A stretch of DNA of 64,000 nucleotides from NCBI GenBank assembly GCA_015061005.1, contig SUXJ01000002.1, forward strand, positions 62,001 through 126,000, written 5' to 3'. This stretch comes from Bacteroidales bacterium (lineage in GTDB: Bacteria; Bacteroidota; Bacteroidia; Bacteroidales; Muribaculaceae). Made by a program: the position numbers and the translations under genes. Under the pieces are notes generated by a model. The model searched no databases, had not been told where the DNA came from, and worked only from the letters and a program-made list of their open reading frames with translations. Of the stretch, positions 55,547 through 63,576 are shown piece by piece. The stretch's first letter is position 1, and each line of letters opens with the position of its first letter.

Positions 55547-56284
55547 ATGTTTTTTAATATATTTCATAAATCTAAACCCATTCAGAAACTACCGTTTTTT
55601 ACTGACATTCATTGTCATGTAATACCCGGAGTCGATGATGGCTCACCAAATGTTGAAACCTCAATTGATTTGCTCTCGCATATGGCGGATTGGGGTTTGA
55701 CTCGCATTTTTGCAAGTCCTCATTCAACCCAAGACACGTTTGAGAACACCCCCGAGACTATAGCACAGCCTTCATCAGAACTTCGCGCTGCCATCCAACA
55801 ACAGAATCTACCGATAGAGATGAATGTTCACATGGAATACCGATTGGATCGGTTTTTTATGAAACAATTCGAGGATGGCAATTTGATTGCCCTACCCGGG
55901 AACTATCTATTGGTTGAAAATGCGTTTAATATTGAAACATGGGGATTTGAATCATTGCTGCATAGAATACGCTCGGCCGGATATACACCTATTTTGGCTC
56001 ACCCCGAGCGATATCGCTATTATTCAGGCAGTCACAAGTATCGTTATGCAGAATTGCATGACTATGGTTTGTATTTCCAAGTAAATCTACTGTCATTAGC
56101 CGGACATTATGGATCTCTTGAACGCGAAACGGCTCTCTATATGTTAGAACGTGGATTAGTGCAATTTGTCGGAACGGATTTACATAGGGCATCACACGTT
56201 GTCAGTATTGAGAATTACTTGAAATCCTCAAAATTCCTCAAAGATATAAAATACCTTGAAAAAATTCAAAATGATACGCTATAA
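55547..56284 (+). CDS. CpsB/YwqE-type PHP tyrosine-protein phosphatase
   Basis: Metal-dependent phosphatase of 245 residues that dephosphorylates the tyrosine autokinase controlling capsule export. The PHP site is complete: His22/His24 in TDIHCHVIPGVDDGS, ASPHSTQ, the AHPERY motif near 148, and FVGTDLHR near the end. No signal peptide, so it acts in the cytoplasm. No wzc-like kinase gene is present in the window. It overlaps the Wzi-like gene by 14 bases, supporting a capsule role. Confidence 0.88.
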   Translation: MFFNIFHKSKPIQKLPFFTDIHCHVIPGVDDGSPNVETSIDLLSHMADWGLTRIFASPHSTQDTFENTPETIAQPSSELRAAIQQQNLPIEMNVHMEYRLDRFFMKQFEDGNLIALPGNYLLVENAFNIETWGFESLLHRIRSAGYTPILAHPERYRYYSGSHKYRYAELHDYGLYFQVNLLSLAGHYGSLERETALYMLERGLVQFVGTDLHRASHVVSIENYLKSSKFLKDIKYLEKIQNDTL

Positions 56285-57818
56285 ATTAGCAATCTTTTTC
56301 ACGTCACTTGCATTAGTAACTCATGCAGAGGACTTTACAATGAATTACTCTGCAAGTATTGATGCAAATGGTGGACCCGGGGAGTTTGCGCCATATTATA
56401 TCGCGGCACTTCGCAATGGCAAATTCTCTTCAGCACGTGGAGCGACATTGAGTGTCAGTGCGATAAAGCCGTTAGACAAATCCAAGCGATTTAGCTATTC
56501 GTTTGGAGTGGAAGCATCTGCCCAAATCGCCAACAATGTAGAATATCAGCGTTTTGATGCGAAAAACTCATCTTGGTTTACACATTCTGAAAATACGCCG
56601 AGAATATGGTTGGATCAACTATGGGGTGAAGTGAAGTTTCGTGGAGTATTCCTATGGTTGGGAATGCGAGATTTCACTCCGGCACTCGTTAACCGTCGTC
56701 TTAGTTCCGGGGATCTTGTTGAAAGCGGAAATGCTCGCAATATTCCGGGATTTAGAGCCGGATTTATAGATTTTCAAAACATTCCGTTTACGAACGGATG
56801 GGTACAGATTCAAGGTGAAATTGGTTATGGCAAAGCAATGGACAATGATTGGCAAAAGAACCATTATAATTACTATAATGAACACTTGAATCTCGGCTGG
56901 TGGTACAATTATAAACGTTGCTTTTTCCGAACAAAACCAAGTCAGCCGTTCTCTATAACTGTCGGTATGCAAGCCGCGGCCCAATTTGCCGGTGAATCGT
57001 GGTGGTATCGTGACGGTGCTGCATATAGACATGAAACTAAACAACTTCAAATACGCGATTTCGTCGATATGTTAGTAATTCGCCAAGGGGACGCATATTG
57101 GAAAGGAAATCACGTTGGATCTTGGGATTTTCAGGCTCGCTATCGTCTTAAGAATGATAGTGAAATCAAAGCATATTTCCAATGGCCGTGGGAAGATGGT
57201 TCCGGCATTGGGAAATTGAATGGCATGGATGGACTTTGGGGTATTGAATGGGTTTCGTCAAAGAGCGGAGTTGTTAGAGGTGCTGTAGTTGAATTTATGT
57301 CCTATATGAATCAGAGTGGTCCAATACACTACGAGCAAAATGACCACACAGGCACTAATATGACCGGTCACGGCGCCGACGGCAGAGATAATTATTACAA
57401 CAATTATTGGTATAATGGATATGCACATTATGGCATGTGTATAGGTTCCCCAATGTTTATGTCTCCAATATATAACACTAATGGTGCCACAACTACGTTT
57501 CTAAACAACCGATTTTGGGGAATCCATGCCGCTGTGGAAGGATCTATCCTTCCCGAACTGAGTTACCGTGTAATGGCAAGCTACCGTAGATACTATGGAA
57601 CGTTGCAAATACCGTCAATAACTCCAAGTAATTGCATTTCAACCTTTCTGGAAGCGTCGTGGAGGGTTGCTAAATTACCCGGCTTGCAAATCAATACTCA
57701 AATCGCCTTGGATTGTGGAAATCCCGGCTTTGGACGCAATTTTGGTGCAATGCTTTCTATAAAATATTCCGGAATTTTTAACATTAAAACCCTTAAATCA
57801 TCGCCATGCGTACTCTGA
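56271..57818 (+). CDS. Wzi-like capsule assembly outer-membrane protein
   Basis: Beta-barrel protein of about 515 residues from the ATG at 56271; a frame from TTG at 56256 is not needed. The signal peptide is MIRYKLAIFFTSLALVTHA. The repeated aromatic beta strands (WFTHSENTPRIWLDQLWGEVKFRGVFLWLGMRD; NNYWYNGYAHYGMCIGSP; LGWWYNYKR) fit the Capsule_synth/Wzi family, which anchors capsule polysaccharide to the outer membrane. It is co-translated with the upstream PHP phosphatase, and overlaps the small lipoprotein gene by 13 bases. Call by pattern. Confidence 0.82.
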   Translation: MIRYKLAIFFTSLALVTHAEDFTMNYSASIDANGGPGEFAPYYIAALRNGKFSSARGATLSVSAIKPLDKSKRFSYSFGVEASAQIANNVEYQRFDAKNSSWFTHSENTPRIWLDQLWGEVKFRGVFLWLGMRDFTPALVNRRLSSGDLVESGNARNIPGFRAGFIDFQNIPFTNGWVQIQGEIGYGKAMDNDWQKNHYNYYNEHLNLGWWYNYKRCFFRTKPSQPFSITVGMQAAAQFAGESWWYRDGAAYRHETKQLQIRDFVDMLVIRQGDAYWKGNHVGSWDFQARYRLKNDSEIKAYFQWPWEDGSGIGKLNGMDGLWGIEWVSSKSGVVRGAVVEFMSYMNQSGPIHYEQNDHTGTNMTGHGADGRDNYYNNYWYNGYAHYGMCIGSPMFMSPIYNTNGATTTFLNNRFWGIHAAVEGSILPELSYRVMASYRRYYGTLQIPSITPSNCISTFLEASWRVAKLPGLQINTQIALDCGNPGFGRNFGAMLSIKYSGIFNIKTLKSSPCVL

Positions 57819-58234
57819 TAATATCTCTCCTTTCCGTTATTATGATTTCCGGCTGCATGCATAATAATGGCGATATTGGCAACTACTTCGGCACATGGAA
57901 AGTGAGTACAATAAATGTTGACGGCGTTGACGACCCGGAATATAAGGAGAACATCTTCTTTCAATTTCAAAGCGACGTTTTCCGTTTAGTTCAAAATAGG
58001 ACTCAAAACGACATAACGGAATATTTTGGAACGTGGTCAGAAACCTATAATATTATTTTGCTACAACTAAACTATAAGGTTAATCCCGAAAGTGAAGTAT
58101 ATCAAATTCCGCCTATTACGCGCTTAATCAAAGGTGATAATATTATTGCGGTAAAGCATGAACGTAATAATCGAATGATTTGGACATTCTCATCAGATGG
58201 TCAAACTATAATATATAATCTGAAGAAACAATGA
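57806..58234 (+). CDS. Small lipocalin-like lipoprotein
   Basis: Exported lipoprotein of 142 residues. Short signal peptide with lipobox Cys17 (MISGC). After the tether the sequence GNYFGTWKVSTINVDG and the later FGTWSETYNIILLQLNY show the lipocalin-like beta pattern with two FGTW units. It is encoded between the capsule protein and a nucleotide-sugar dehydratase, with overlapping ends on both sides. Not recognised further; it might be an envelope accessory factor for the surface polymer. Confidence 0.7.
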   Translation: MRTLIISLLSVIMISGCMHNNGDIGNYFGTWKVSTINVDGVDDPEYKENIFFQFQSDVFRLVQNRTQNDITEYFGTWSETYNIILLQLNYKVNPESEVYQIPPITRLIKGDNIIAVKHERNNRMIWTFSSDGQTIIYNLKKQ

Positions 58235-59208
58235 AAACTGCCCTTGTTACCGGCGCCGATGGTTTTATCGGGTCTCATTTAACGGAGCATCTGTTAGCTG
58301 CCGGATATAAAGTCCGCGCTCTCAGTCAGTATAATTCATTTAATAATTGGGGTTGGCTGGAACAAGTTCGACACCGAAATTTAGAAGTAGTCTGCGGTGA
58401 TGTCAGATATCCAAATTTTTGCAAAGAGATAGCCCGTGGCGTGGATGTAATTTTTCATCTTGCAGCACTCATCGCTATTCCATATAGTTACATTGCTCCT
58501 GACAGCTATGTCGATACTAATATTAAGGGAACGCTCAATATTTGCCAAGCGGCTCGAGCGTGTGAAGTAAAACGATTAATTGTCACTTCTACAAGTGAGG
58601 TCTATGGAACTGCGTTGACTGTCCCAATATCAGAGACGCATCCAAAGCAACCTCAAAGCCCATATTCGGCAACAAAAATAGGAGCAGATGCCATTGCCTT
58701 GAGTTTCTATAACTCATTTGATTTGCCCGTTGTAATTGCGCGACCATTTAACACATATGGACCTCGCCAATCTGCAAGAGCTATAATTCCAACTATCATT
58801 AGCCAAATTGCCGCAGGCGAGCGAGTCATTAAGGTTGGCGACATGCGTCCCACTCGCGATTTCAACTTTGTTAGTGACACGTGTAAGGGTTTTATTGCGA
58901 TTGCTGAAACTCCGGGCTTGGAAGGAATGGAAATCAACATTGCTACAAGTAAGGAAATCTCGATGGGAAACTTGTTTAACCTGATTTCAGAACTCATGGA
59001 GGTGAATGTTACTTATGAGGTTGATTCTCAGCGTTTACGTCCGCAGGGAAGTGAAGTAATGCGATTGATGGGTGATAATACCCTAATAACAACGCGCACG
59101 TCATGGCAACCTCGGGTAGATATACGTGAAGGTCTTAAACAAACCATTGAATGGTTCACTAATCCCATGAACCTTGCGATGTATAAACCCGGAATCTACA
59201 ATCAATGA
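58231..59208 (+). CDS. NAD-dependent nucleotide-sugar 4,6-dehydratase, LegB-like
   Basis: Extended SDR enzyme of 325 residues. NAD-binding TGADGFIGSHL at 7-17, LIVTSTSEVYGT, and the active-site SPYSATKIGADA (Tyr-x-x-x-Lys). The sequence NTYGPRQSARAIIPTII resembles LegB (UDP-N-acetylglucosamine 4,6-dehydratase of legionaminic acid synthesis) more than RmlB. It is followed by an ATP-grasp gene and a NeuB-like gene with overlapping or near-touching ends. The aminotransferase, N-acetyltransferase, epimerase and CMP-transferase that should complete the pathway are not in the window. Substrate inferred. Confidence 0.8.
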   Translation: MKTALVTGADGFIGSHLTEHLLAAGYKVRALSQYNSFNNWGWLEQVRHRNLEVVCGDVRYPNFCKEIARGVDVIFHLAALIAIPYSYIAPDSYVDTNIKGTLNICQAARACEVKRLIVTSTSEVYGTALTVPISETHPKQPQSPYSATKIGADAIALSFYNSFDLPVVIARPFNTYGPRQSARAIIPTIISQIAAGERVIKVGDMRPTRDFNFVSDTCKGFIAIAETPGLEGMEINIATSKEISMGNLFNLISELMEVNVTYEVDSQRLRPQGSEVMRLMGDNTLITTRTSWQPRVDIREGLKQTIEWFTNPMNLAMYKPGIYNQ

Positions 59209-60098
59209 ATCTGCTGTTTCTTGGAGGAGCCAAACGCGTAAGCATTGCTCGAGCATTCAAAGCGTGTGAAAATGTCAAAATTTTTTCATATGAGCTTACC
59301 CCTCGAGTGCCAATAGCCGTTGAAGCTGAAGATATTATAGTTGGAAAGCGTTGGACGGATTTTAATATTGACAGCCACCTTAGGGAGGTAATATCCTCAT
59401 ATTACATTGATGCCGTAATTCCTTTCGTTGATGGCGCCGTAGCCGTAGCTGCACACTTATCCGATATTGTTTTTGCTCCAACATCATCTGTCGAGCTTAG
59501 CGAAATAATGTTTGATAAGGTTAAGTGTGATAATTTTTTACGTAAGTTGCAATTGCCTGTGCCCGACAAATATGACGGTTCACATCAACGCTACATCGCA
59601 AAGCCCCGATTTGGCTCGGCGTCTAAAGGATTAATTGAATTTGATGGGGAGTCCTCGTTAAGCGAATCAACGGATTACCTTGTTCAGGAATATATTAGTA
59701 ATCGACTTGAGATTACCGTTGATTGTTACGTTGAGCCGATAAGCGGCAGAATTTGTGCAATTATACCACGTGAGAGATTAGAAGTAACCGGAGGAGAAGT
59801 CACACGCACTCGGACAATACATTCGAATCGTATTACCGAGTTGGTTACTCAAGTATTAACTCTGACAAAACTCCGAGGAGCCGTAACGGTACAATTAATT
59901 CATGATTTAACCACAGACAGACTGATGGTGATGGAGATTAATCCACGGTTGGGCGGTGGTGTCGTTTGCTCTATTGCTGCAGGAGCCAATATCCCTAAAA
60001 TGATCCTCAACAATGCCCGAGGATTATCGGCTGATACTATTAGAGAATACCAAGATATTGAAATGGTCAGATACTCTCAGGAAGTGTTTTTTACATAA
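59205..60098 (+). CDS. ATP-grasp enzyme of unknown specificity
   Basis: Cytoplasmic ATP-grasp ligase of 297 residues, CarB-like. N-terminal pre-ATP-grasp domain (MNLLFLGGAKRVSIARAF), ATP-binding YIAKPRFGSASKGL (lysine) at about 129-142, hinge LVQEYISNRLEITVDCYV, and the metal-binding MEINPRLGGGV at about 245-255. ATP-grasp proteins form carboxylate-amine or carboxylate-thiol bonds. Here it is wedged between a LegB-like dehydratase and a NeuB-like synthase, with a 4-base overlap (ATGA) to the former. A role in modifying the sugar precursor or surface polymer is likely, but no homologue with known function is recognised. Confidence 0.72.
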   Translation: MNLLFLGGAKRVSIARAFKACENVKIFSYELTPRVPIAVEAEDIIVGKRWTDFNIDSHLREVISSYYIDAVIPFVDGAVAVAAHLSDIVFAPTSSVELSEIMFDKVKCDNFLRKLQLPVPDKYDGSHQRYIAKPRFGSASKGLIEFDGESSLSESTDYLVQEYISNRLEITVDCYVEPISGRICAIIPRERLEVTGGEVTRTRTIHSNRITELVTQVLTLTKLRGAVTVQLIHDLTTDRLMVMEINPRLGGGVVCSIAAGANIPKMILNNARGLSADTIREYQDIEMVRYSQEVFFT

Positions 60099-60105
60099 AT
60101 AACCT

Positions 60106-61116
60106 ATGGGTAAAACAATAATTATTGCGGAAGCAGGAGTAAATCATAATGGCTCGATTGAAATCGCGCGCGAGATGATTCGCGTGGCGGCAAGTGCCGG
60201 TGCTGATTATATAAAATTTCAGACAGCAATCCCCGAACTTGTGATAAGTCGCTTCGCGCCTAAGGCAGAGTATCAAAAAGCGACAACAGGAGACGCTGAT
60301 AGCCAACTGGAAATGTGTAAAGCAATTCATTTACCACTTTCAGATTATCAAGAACTCTCTCGTTTATGTAAAGATGAAGGAATAGGCTTCTTGAGCACAC
60401 CATTTGATTTCCCGTCAATCGAATGTTTAGAATCAATTGGTATGGATTTTTGGAAAATCCCTTCAGGTGAAATAACAAATTTGCCTTATCTCAGGCGTAT
60501 TGCAAATATTAAACAGCCGGTTATCTTATCTACCGGTATGTCACAGCTTCATGAAGTTCAAGAAGCTGTTGAGATTTTATGTTCTAACGGGCTGAGTAAA
60601 GAACAAATAACACTGCTGCATTGCACGACTCAATATCCAACAAATCCATGTGATGTTAATCTCAGAGCTATGGAATCATTACGTCAAATCGGGTGTAAAG
60701 CAGTTGGCTATAGTGATCATACTGAGGGTATTGAAATATCATTAGCCGCGGTTGCATTAGGTGCGCAAGTAATTGAAAAACATTTTACTTTAGATAAAAC
60801 CTTACCCGGTCCTGACCATAAAGCATCGATTGTACCAAATGAGTTAGCATCACTTGTTGAAGGAATTCGGAAAATAGAAGTTTCGCTTGGAAGTCGCATC
60901 AAGCAAGCTGCGGACGGAGAGAAAGCGAACATTGCTATTGCCAGACGCAGCATTGTTGCTGCTTGCCATATCAGCAAGGGAGAAATGCTGACTGAAAATA
61001 ATTTGGAAGTGAAACGCCCCGGAACCGGTCTGTCTCCCTTGCTTTGGGATGTCGTTATCGGCACATCAGCATGTAGGGACTTCGAACCCGATGAACTCAT
61101 TGAATTAGATAATTGA
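60106..61116 (+). CDS. NeuB/LegI-like nonulosonate (sialic-acid-type) synthase
   Basis: Aldolase-like enzyme of 336 residues that condenses a hexosamine derivative with phosphoenolpyruvate to a nine-carbon keto acid (N-acetylneuraminate, legionaminate or pseudaminate). TIM barrel with IIIAEAGVNHNGS, YIKFQTA, STGMSQLHEVQEA, GYSDHTEG and the catalytic EKHFTLD near 224-231. A C-terminal SAF (antifreeze-like) domain covers about 280-336 (IARRSIVAACHISKGEMLTENNLEVKRPGTGL). Which nonulosonate is made cannot be decided; LegB context suggests legionaminic-type sugar. Confidence 0.85.
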   Translation: MGKTIIIAEAGVNHNGSIEIAREMIRVAASAGADYIKFQTAIPELVISRFAPKAEYQKATTGDADSQLEMCKAIHLPLSDYQELSRLCKDEGIGFLSTPFDFPSIECLESIGMDFWKIPSGEITNLPYLRRIANIKQPVILSTGMSQLHEVQEAVEILCSNGLSKEQITLLHCTTQYPTNPCDVNLRAMESLRQIGCKAVGYSDHTEGIEISLAAVALGAQVIEKHFTLDKTLPGPDHKASIVPNELASLVEGIRKIEVSLGSRIKQAADGEKANIAIARRSIVAACHISKGEMLTENNLEVKRPGTGLSPLLWDVVIGTSACRDFEPDELIELDN

Positions 61117-61119
61117 GAA

Positions 61120-61151
61120 TTTGTGAATTAGCGTTTTTTTTTATAAATTTG
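61120..61151 (+). promoter_or_regulatory. Bacteroidota-type promoter for the secreted GEVED protein
   Basis: TTTG (61120-61123), a 20-base spacer, TAAATTTG (61144-61151), 30 bases before the ATG at 61182. It marks a transcription break after the nonulosonate genes. Confidence 0.65.
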
Positions 61152-61181
61152 CGAACACATTTAACCTAAAACCTTATATCT

Positions 61182-63560
61182 ATGTTATCAGTTAAAAATC
61201 TCAAAACATGGTTAAGTGGCGCAGCACTTTGCAGTATGTGTGCAATGAACGCGTCGGAACCGGTTACGTTTTCTTTTGAGCGTTCCGGTACAACAGCCAA
61301 CGATGTTTCAGTCATCGTAACGGGAGTGGAAGGTGTAACAGCCACAGTTACAAATATCTCCCATAGTCTTAAATCACTGTCAAACAGTGCCATTCTTTGT
61401 CCTGACATAAACGGCAACACCTCGCCAAACATAGAGATTGCTCTTAGTGTTACAGGTTTACCTTCTGACATGGTGTTTAATACTGCGGGATTGCATATTC
61501 ACGCCCTGAACTCTACGGGTGCGTACCAGCAGAATAATGACCTAAAGACAAGAGAATGGAACGTTTCCGTTCTTATCAATGATGATGAGTTTGCGTTCTA
61601 CAACAATATTGACATCGCTGCCAATGTGCCTGATTGTCACATGGTCTGGGAACAAGCGGCAGATGCCGAAATCACTGCAACATCACCGTTAACGCTGACG
61701 GTGCAAATTTCAGCCGATGCAGCGACTAATGTAGGTTGCTTCTTCGGTCTTGAGACTATCATCCTAAGCAATGCAGATTCTGTTGATCCCGACCCGGAGC
61801 CCGATCCCGATCCCGAACCTGAACCGGAGCCTGACACCACTAACTCAAAAATTTACACTATCAAGTGGAAAAACAACACGTCAAGCTACATGACCGAACA
61901 GGCAGACGGAAGTATTGCCATTGGTGAATACGGTACATTTAACAAGGTATTCTGGGAGTTTATACCGACAGATAAGGATAATTGCTTCTACATCCGCAAC
62001 ACTGCCACCGGAAACTATATCGGCTCATGTAATAAAACTCCCGGGTCTTCTTCTAAAGTGTACATGACAACAACCCCCGTTGAATACTATGTTCACCTCT
62101 CTGCTGCGACTTCAGGAGAAAATAGTGGCTGCTATTGGATGTCTTCAACAGACTGCACAGGCTATGATAACGAATCCTCATCAGCCCGTTGCCTTAACAA
62201 AGACGGAGCTTCATCAAGCATTATTACATGGACTACGAGCGTTTCAAATGTAGGTTCATATTGGACTCTCACGGAAACAGAGGACTTATATGAAATTAAG
62301 CCGTTTACTTCATCGGCTGCTATCGGTGAGTGTCAAGCAGCTTACCACATTATGAATCCGTCAGGAGAAGCATACTCTGTAAATGGCAATTGGGTTCCAT
62401 TTGATGTAACCGCTAAAAGTCAGCAATGGTATTTTGTCGGAGTATCAAATGCAGCAGGTGGATATCAGATTGTTAATTTGGAGAGCAATCAAGTCCTGAA
62501 TAACGGTGCTCAATATACCGTTGCAGCTAAAAACGGTACTGCTCCTTACAATTTCCTTGATGCTGAAGGCAACGCTTTAGATTTTGCTGCCATAACGGAT
62601 ATTACATTCGTAGCCGCACGCTCCGCATTTGCTATGAACAATCAGCTTTACAAGATGCCCTGCGGAACGACCGGTGAAGTTTATATTCGCAAAGCTACTA
62701 TCGGCAGTGAGTTTAACTATCCGATGGGCAAATATCAAAACAAGAAAATCGTTTACTCATCTGCTTCGGTGCCGACAAATAAATATGTTATCCTATCGCG
62801 CGACATGGCAGACGTCACCCCGGCACAAGAATCCGCTCTCACATTGACTCTGAATCGAGCTCCCGGTAACTACAAAGTTTATGCGTATTTCGACTGGAAC
62901 CGTGACGGTCACTTCGAGACGACTCAGGAACTTGAGTTTGTTGAAAAAGAAGTTGCAACAACATTCAATGTTCCCGCTGATGCAGTTTCCGGTAAGACTC
63001 GAGCTCGCATACGTGTGACCGACAACGGACTTAGCGAAGCTGATGATGATACGCACGGACAAGTCTTAGACCTCTTGCTCTATGTAGCAGATATGTCGGA
63101 GGAACCTATTGCTCCGATTGTTAAGGTTAATGCGGTTGACCGTGGTACTGCGGTTTGGGAAAACAACACTGCTGTAGCCACACCGAAAGGAAATGCAACT
63201 TTCCTATATTGGGCGGAAAATCACCGCATTGTGTCAGTAGATGCTGCCTTTGCAGTTGAGGCAGGTGCAAAACAACGCATCTTGACTGCATTCTTCACTC
63301 CGAAAACAGAGGAGATGGATGGTATTGATGACATCATTCTCTCAGAGACGGATTCTAAAGCAAACATAATTTGTCAAGACGGCATCATTTCTGTCAATAC
63401 TGATGCCGATGTGTTGGCAATTGTAGTCTTCGCAACTAATGGGACCAAGATTGCCGGTACAACTGAGAATAAACTTTCAGTATCCGGAGTAGTTCCCGGT
63501 GTGTATATCGTTAAGGCTGTAACATCAAACGGTGTTGCATCAGCTAAATTCAAACTTTAA
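61182..63560 (+). CDS. Secreted multidomain protein with GEVED domain and T9SS-like C-terminal domain
   Basis: Exported protein of 792 residues. Signal peptide-like start (MLSVKNLKTWLSGAALCSMCAMNAS), an N-terminal beta domain to about 200, an acidic Pro-Asp/Glu tether (PDPEPDPDPEPEPEPD, about 203-218), and lectin-like domains with WKNNTSSYMTEQ and NWVPFDVTAKSQQWYF. A GEVED domain (YKVYAYFDWNRDGHFE...TRARIRVTDNG) covers about 564-640. The last 75 residues (VVFATNGTKIAG...VPGVYIVKA) match the T9SS type A sorting domain. It likely binds glycans on the surface. A sulfatase gene follows 16 bases later, so a carbohydrate role is plausible. Confidence 0.72.
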   Translation: MLSVKNLKTWLSGAALCSMCAMNASEPVTFSFERSGTTANDVSVIVTGVEGVTATVTNISHSLKSLSNSAILCPDINGNTSPNIEIALSVTGLPSDMVFNTAGLHIHALNSTGAYQQNNDLKTREWNVSVLINDDEFAFYNNIDIAANVPDCHMVWEQAADAEITATSPLTLTVQISADAATNVGCFFGLETIILSNADSVDPDPEPDPDPEPEPEPDTTNSKIYTIKWKNNTSSYMTEQADGSIAIGEYGTFNKVFWEFIPTDKDNCFYIRNTATGNYIGSCNKTPGSSSKVYMTTTPVEYYVHLSAATSGENSGCYWMSSTDCTGYDNESSSARCLNKDGASSSIITWTTSVSNVGSYWTLTETEDLYEIKPFTSSAAIGECQAAYHIMNPSGEAYSVNGNWVPFDVTAKSQQWYFVGVSNAAGGYQIVNLESNQVLNNGAQYTVAAKNGTAPYNFLDAEGNALDFAAITDITFVAARSAFAMNNQLYKMPCGTTGEVYIRKATIGSEFNYPMGKYQNKKIVYSSASVPTNKYVILSRDMADVTPAQESALTLTLNRAPGNYKVYAYFDWNRDGHFETTQELEFVEKEVATTFNVPADAVSGKTRARIRVTDNGLSEADDDTHGQVLDLLLYVADMSEEPIAPIVKVNAVDRGTAVWENNTAVATPKGNATFLYWAENHRIVSVDAAFAVEAGAKQRILTAFFTPKTEEMDGIDDIILSETDSKANIICQDGIISVNTDADVLAIVVFATNGTKIAGTTENKLSVSGVVPGVYIVKAVTSNGVASAKFKL
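61787..61838 (+). repeat. Short imperfect tandem repeat encoding (Pro-Asp/Glu)n
   Basis: Runs of six-base units of the form CCCGAT/CCTGAA encode a Pro-Asp/Pro-Glu linker in the secreted protein. It is a likely site of length variation. Confidence 0.75.
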
Positions 63561-63576
63561 AATTGAACCAATCACT

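Noticed and set aside
61637-61840. Minus-strand Gly-Ser repeat peptide (GSGSGS...)
   Set aside because: It is the reverse complement of the Pro-Asp/Glu tether repeat in the secreted protein.
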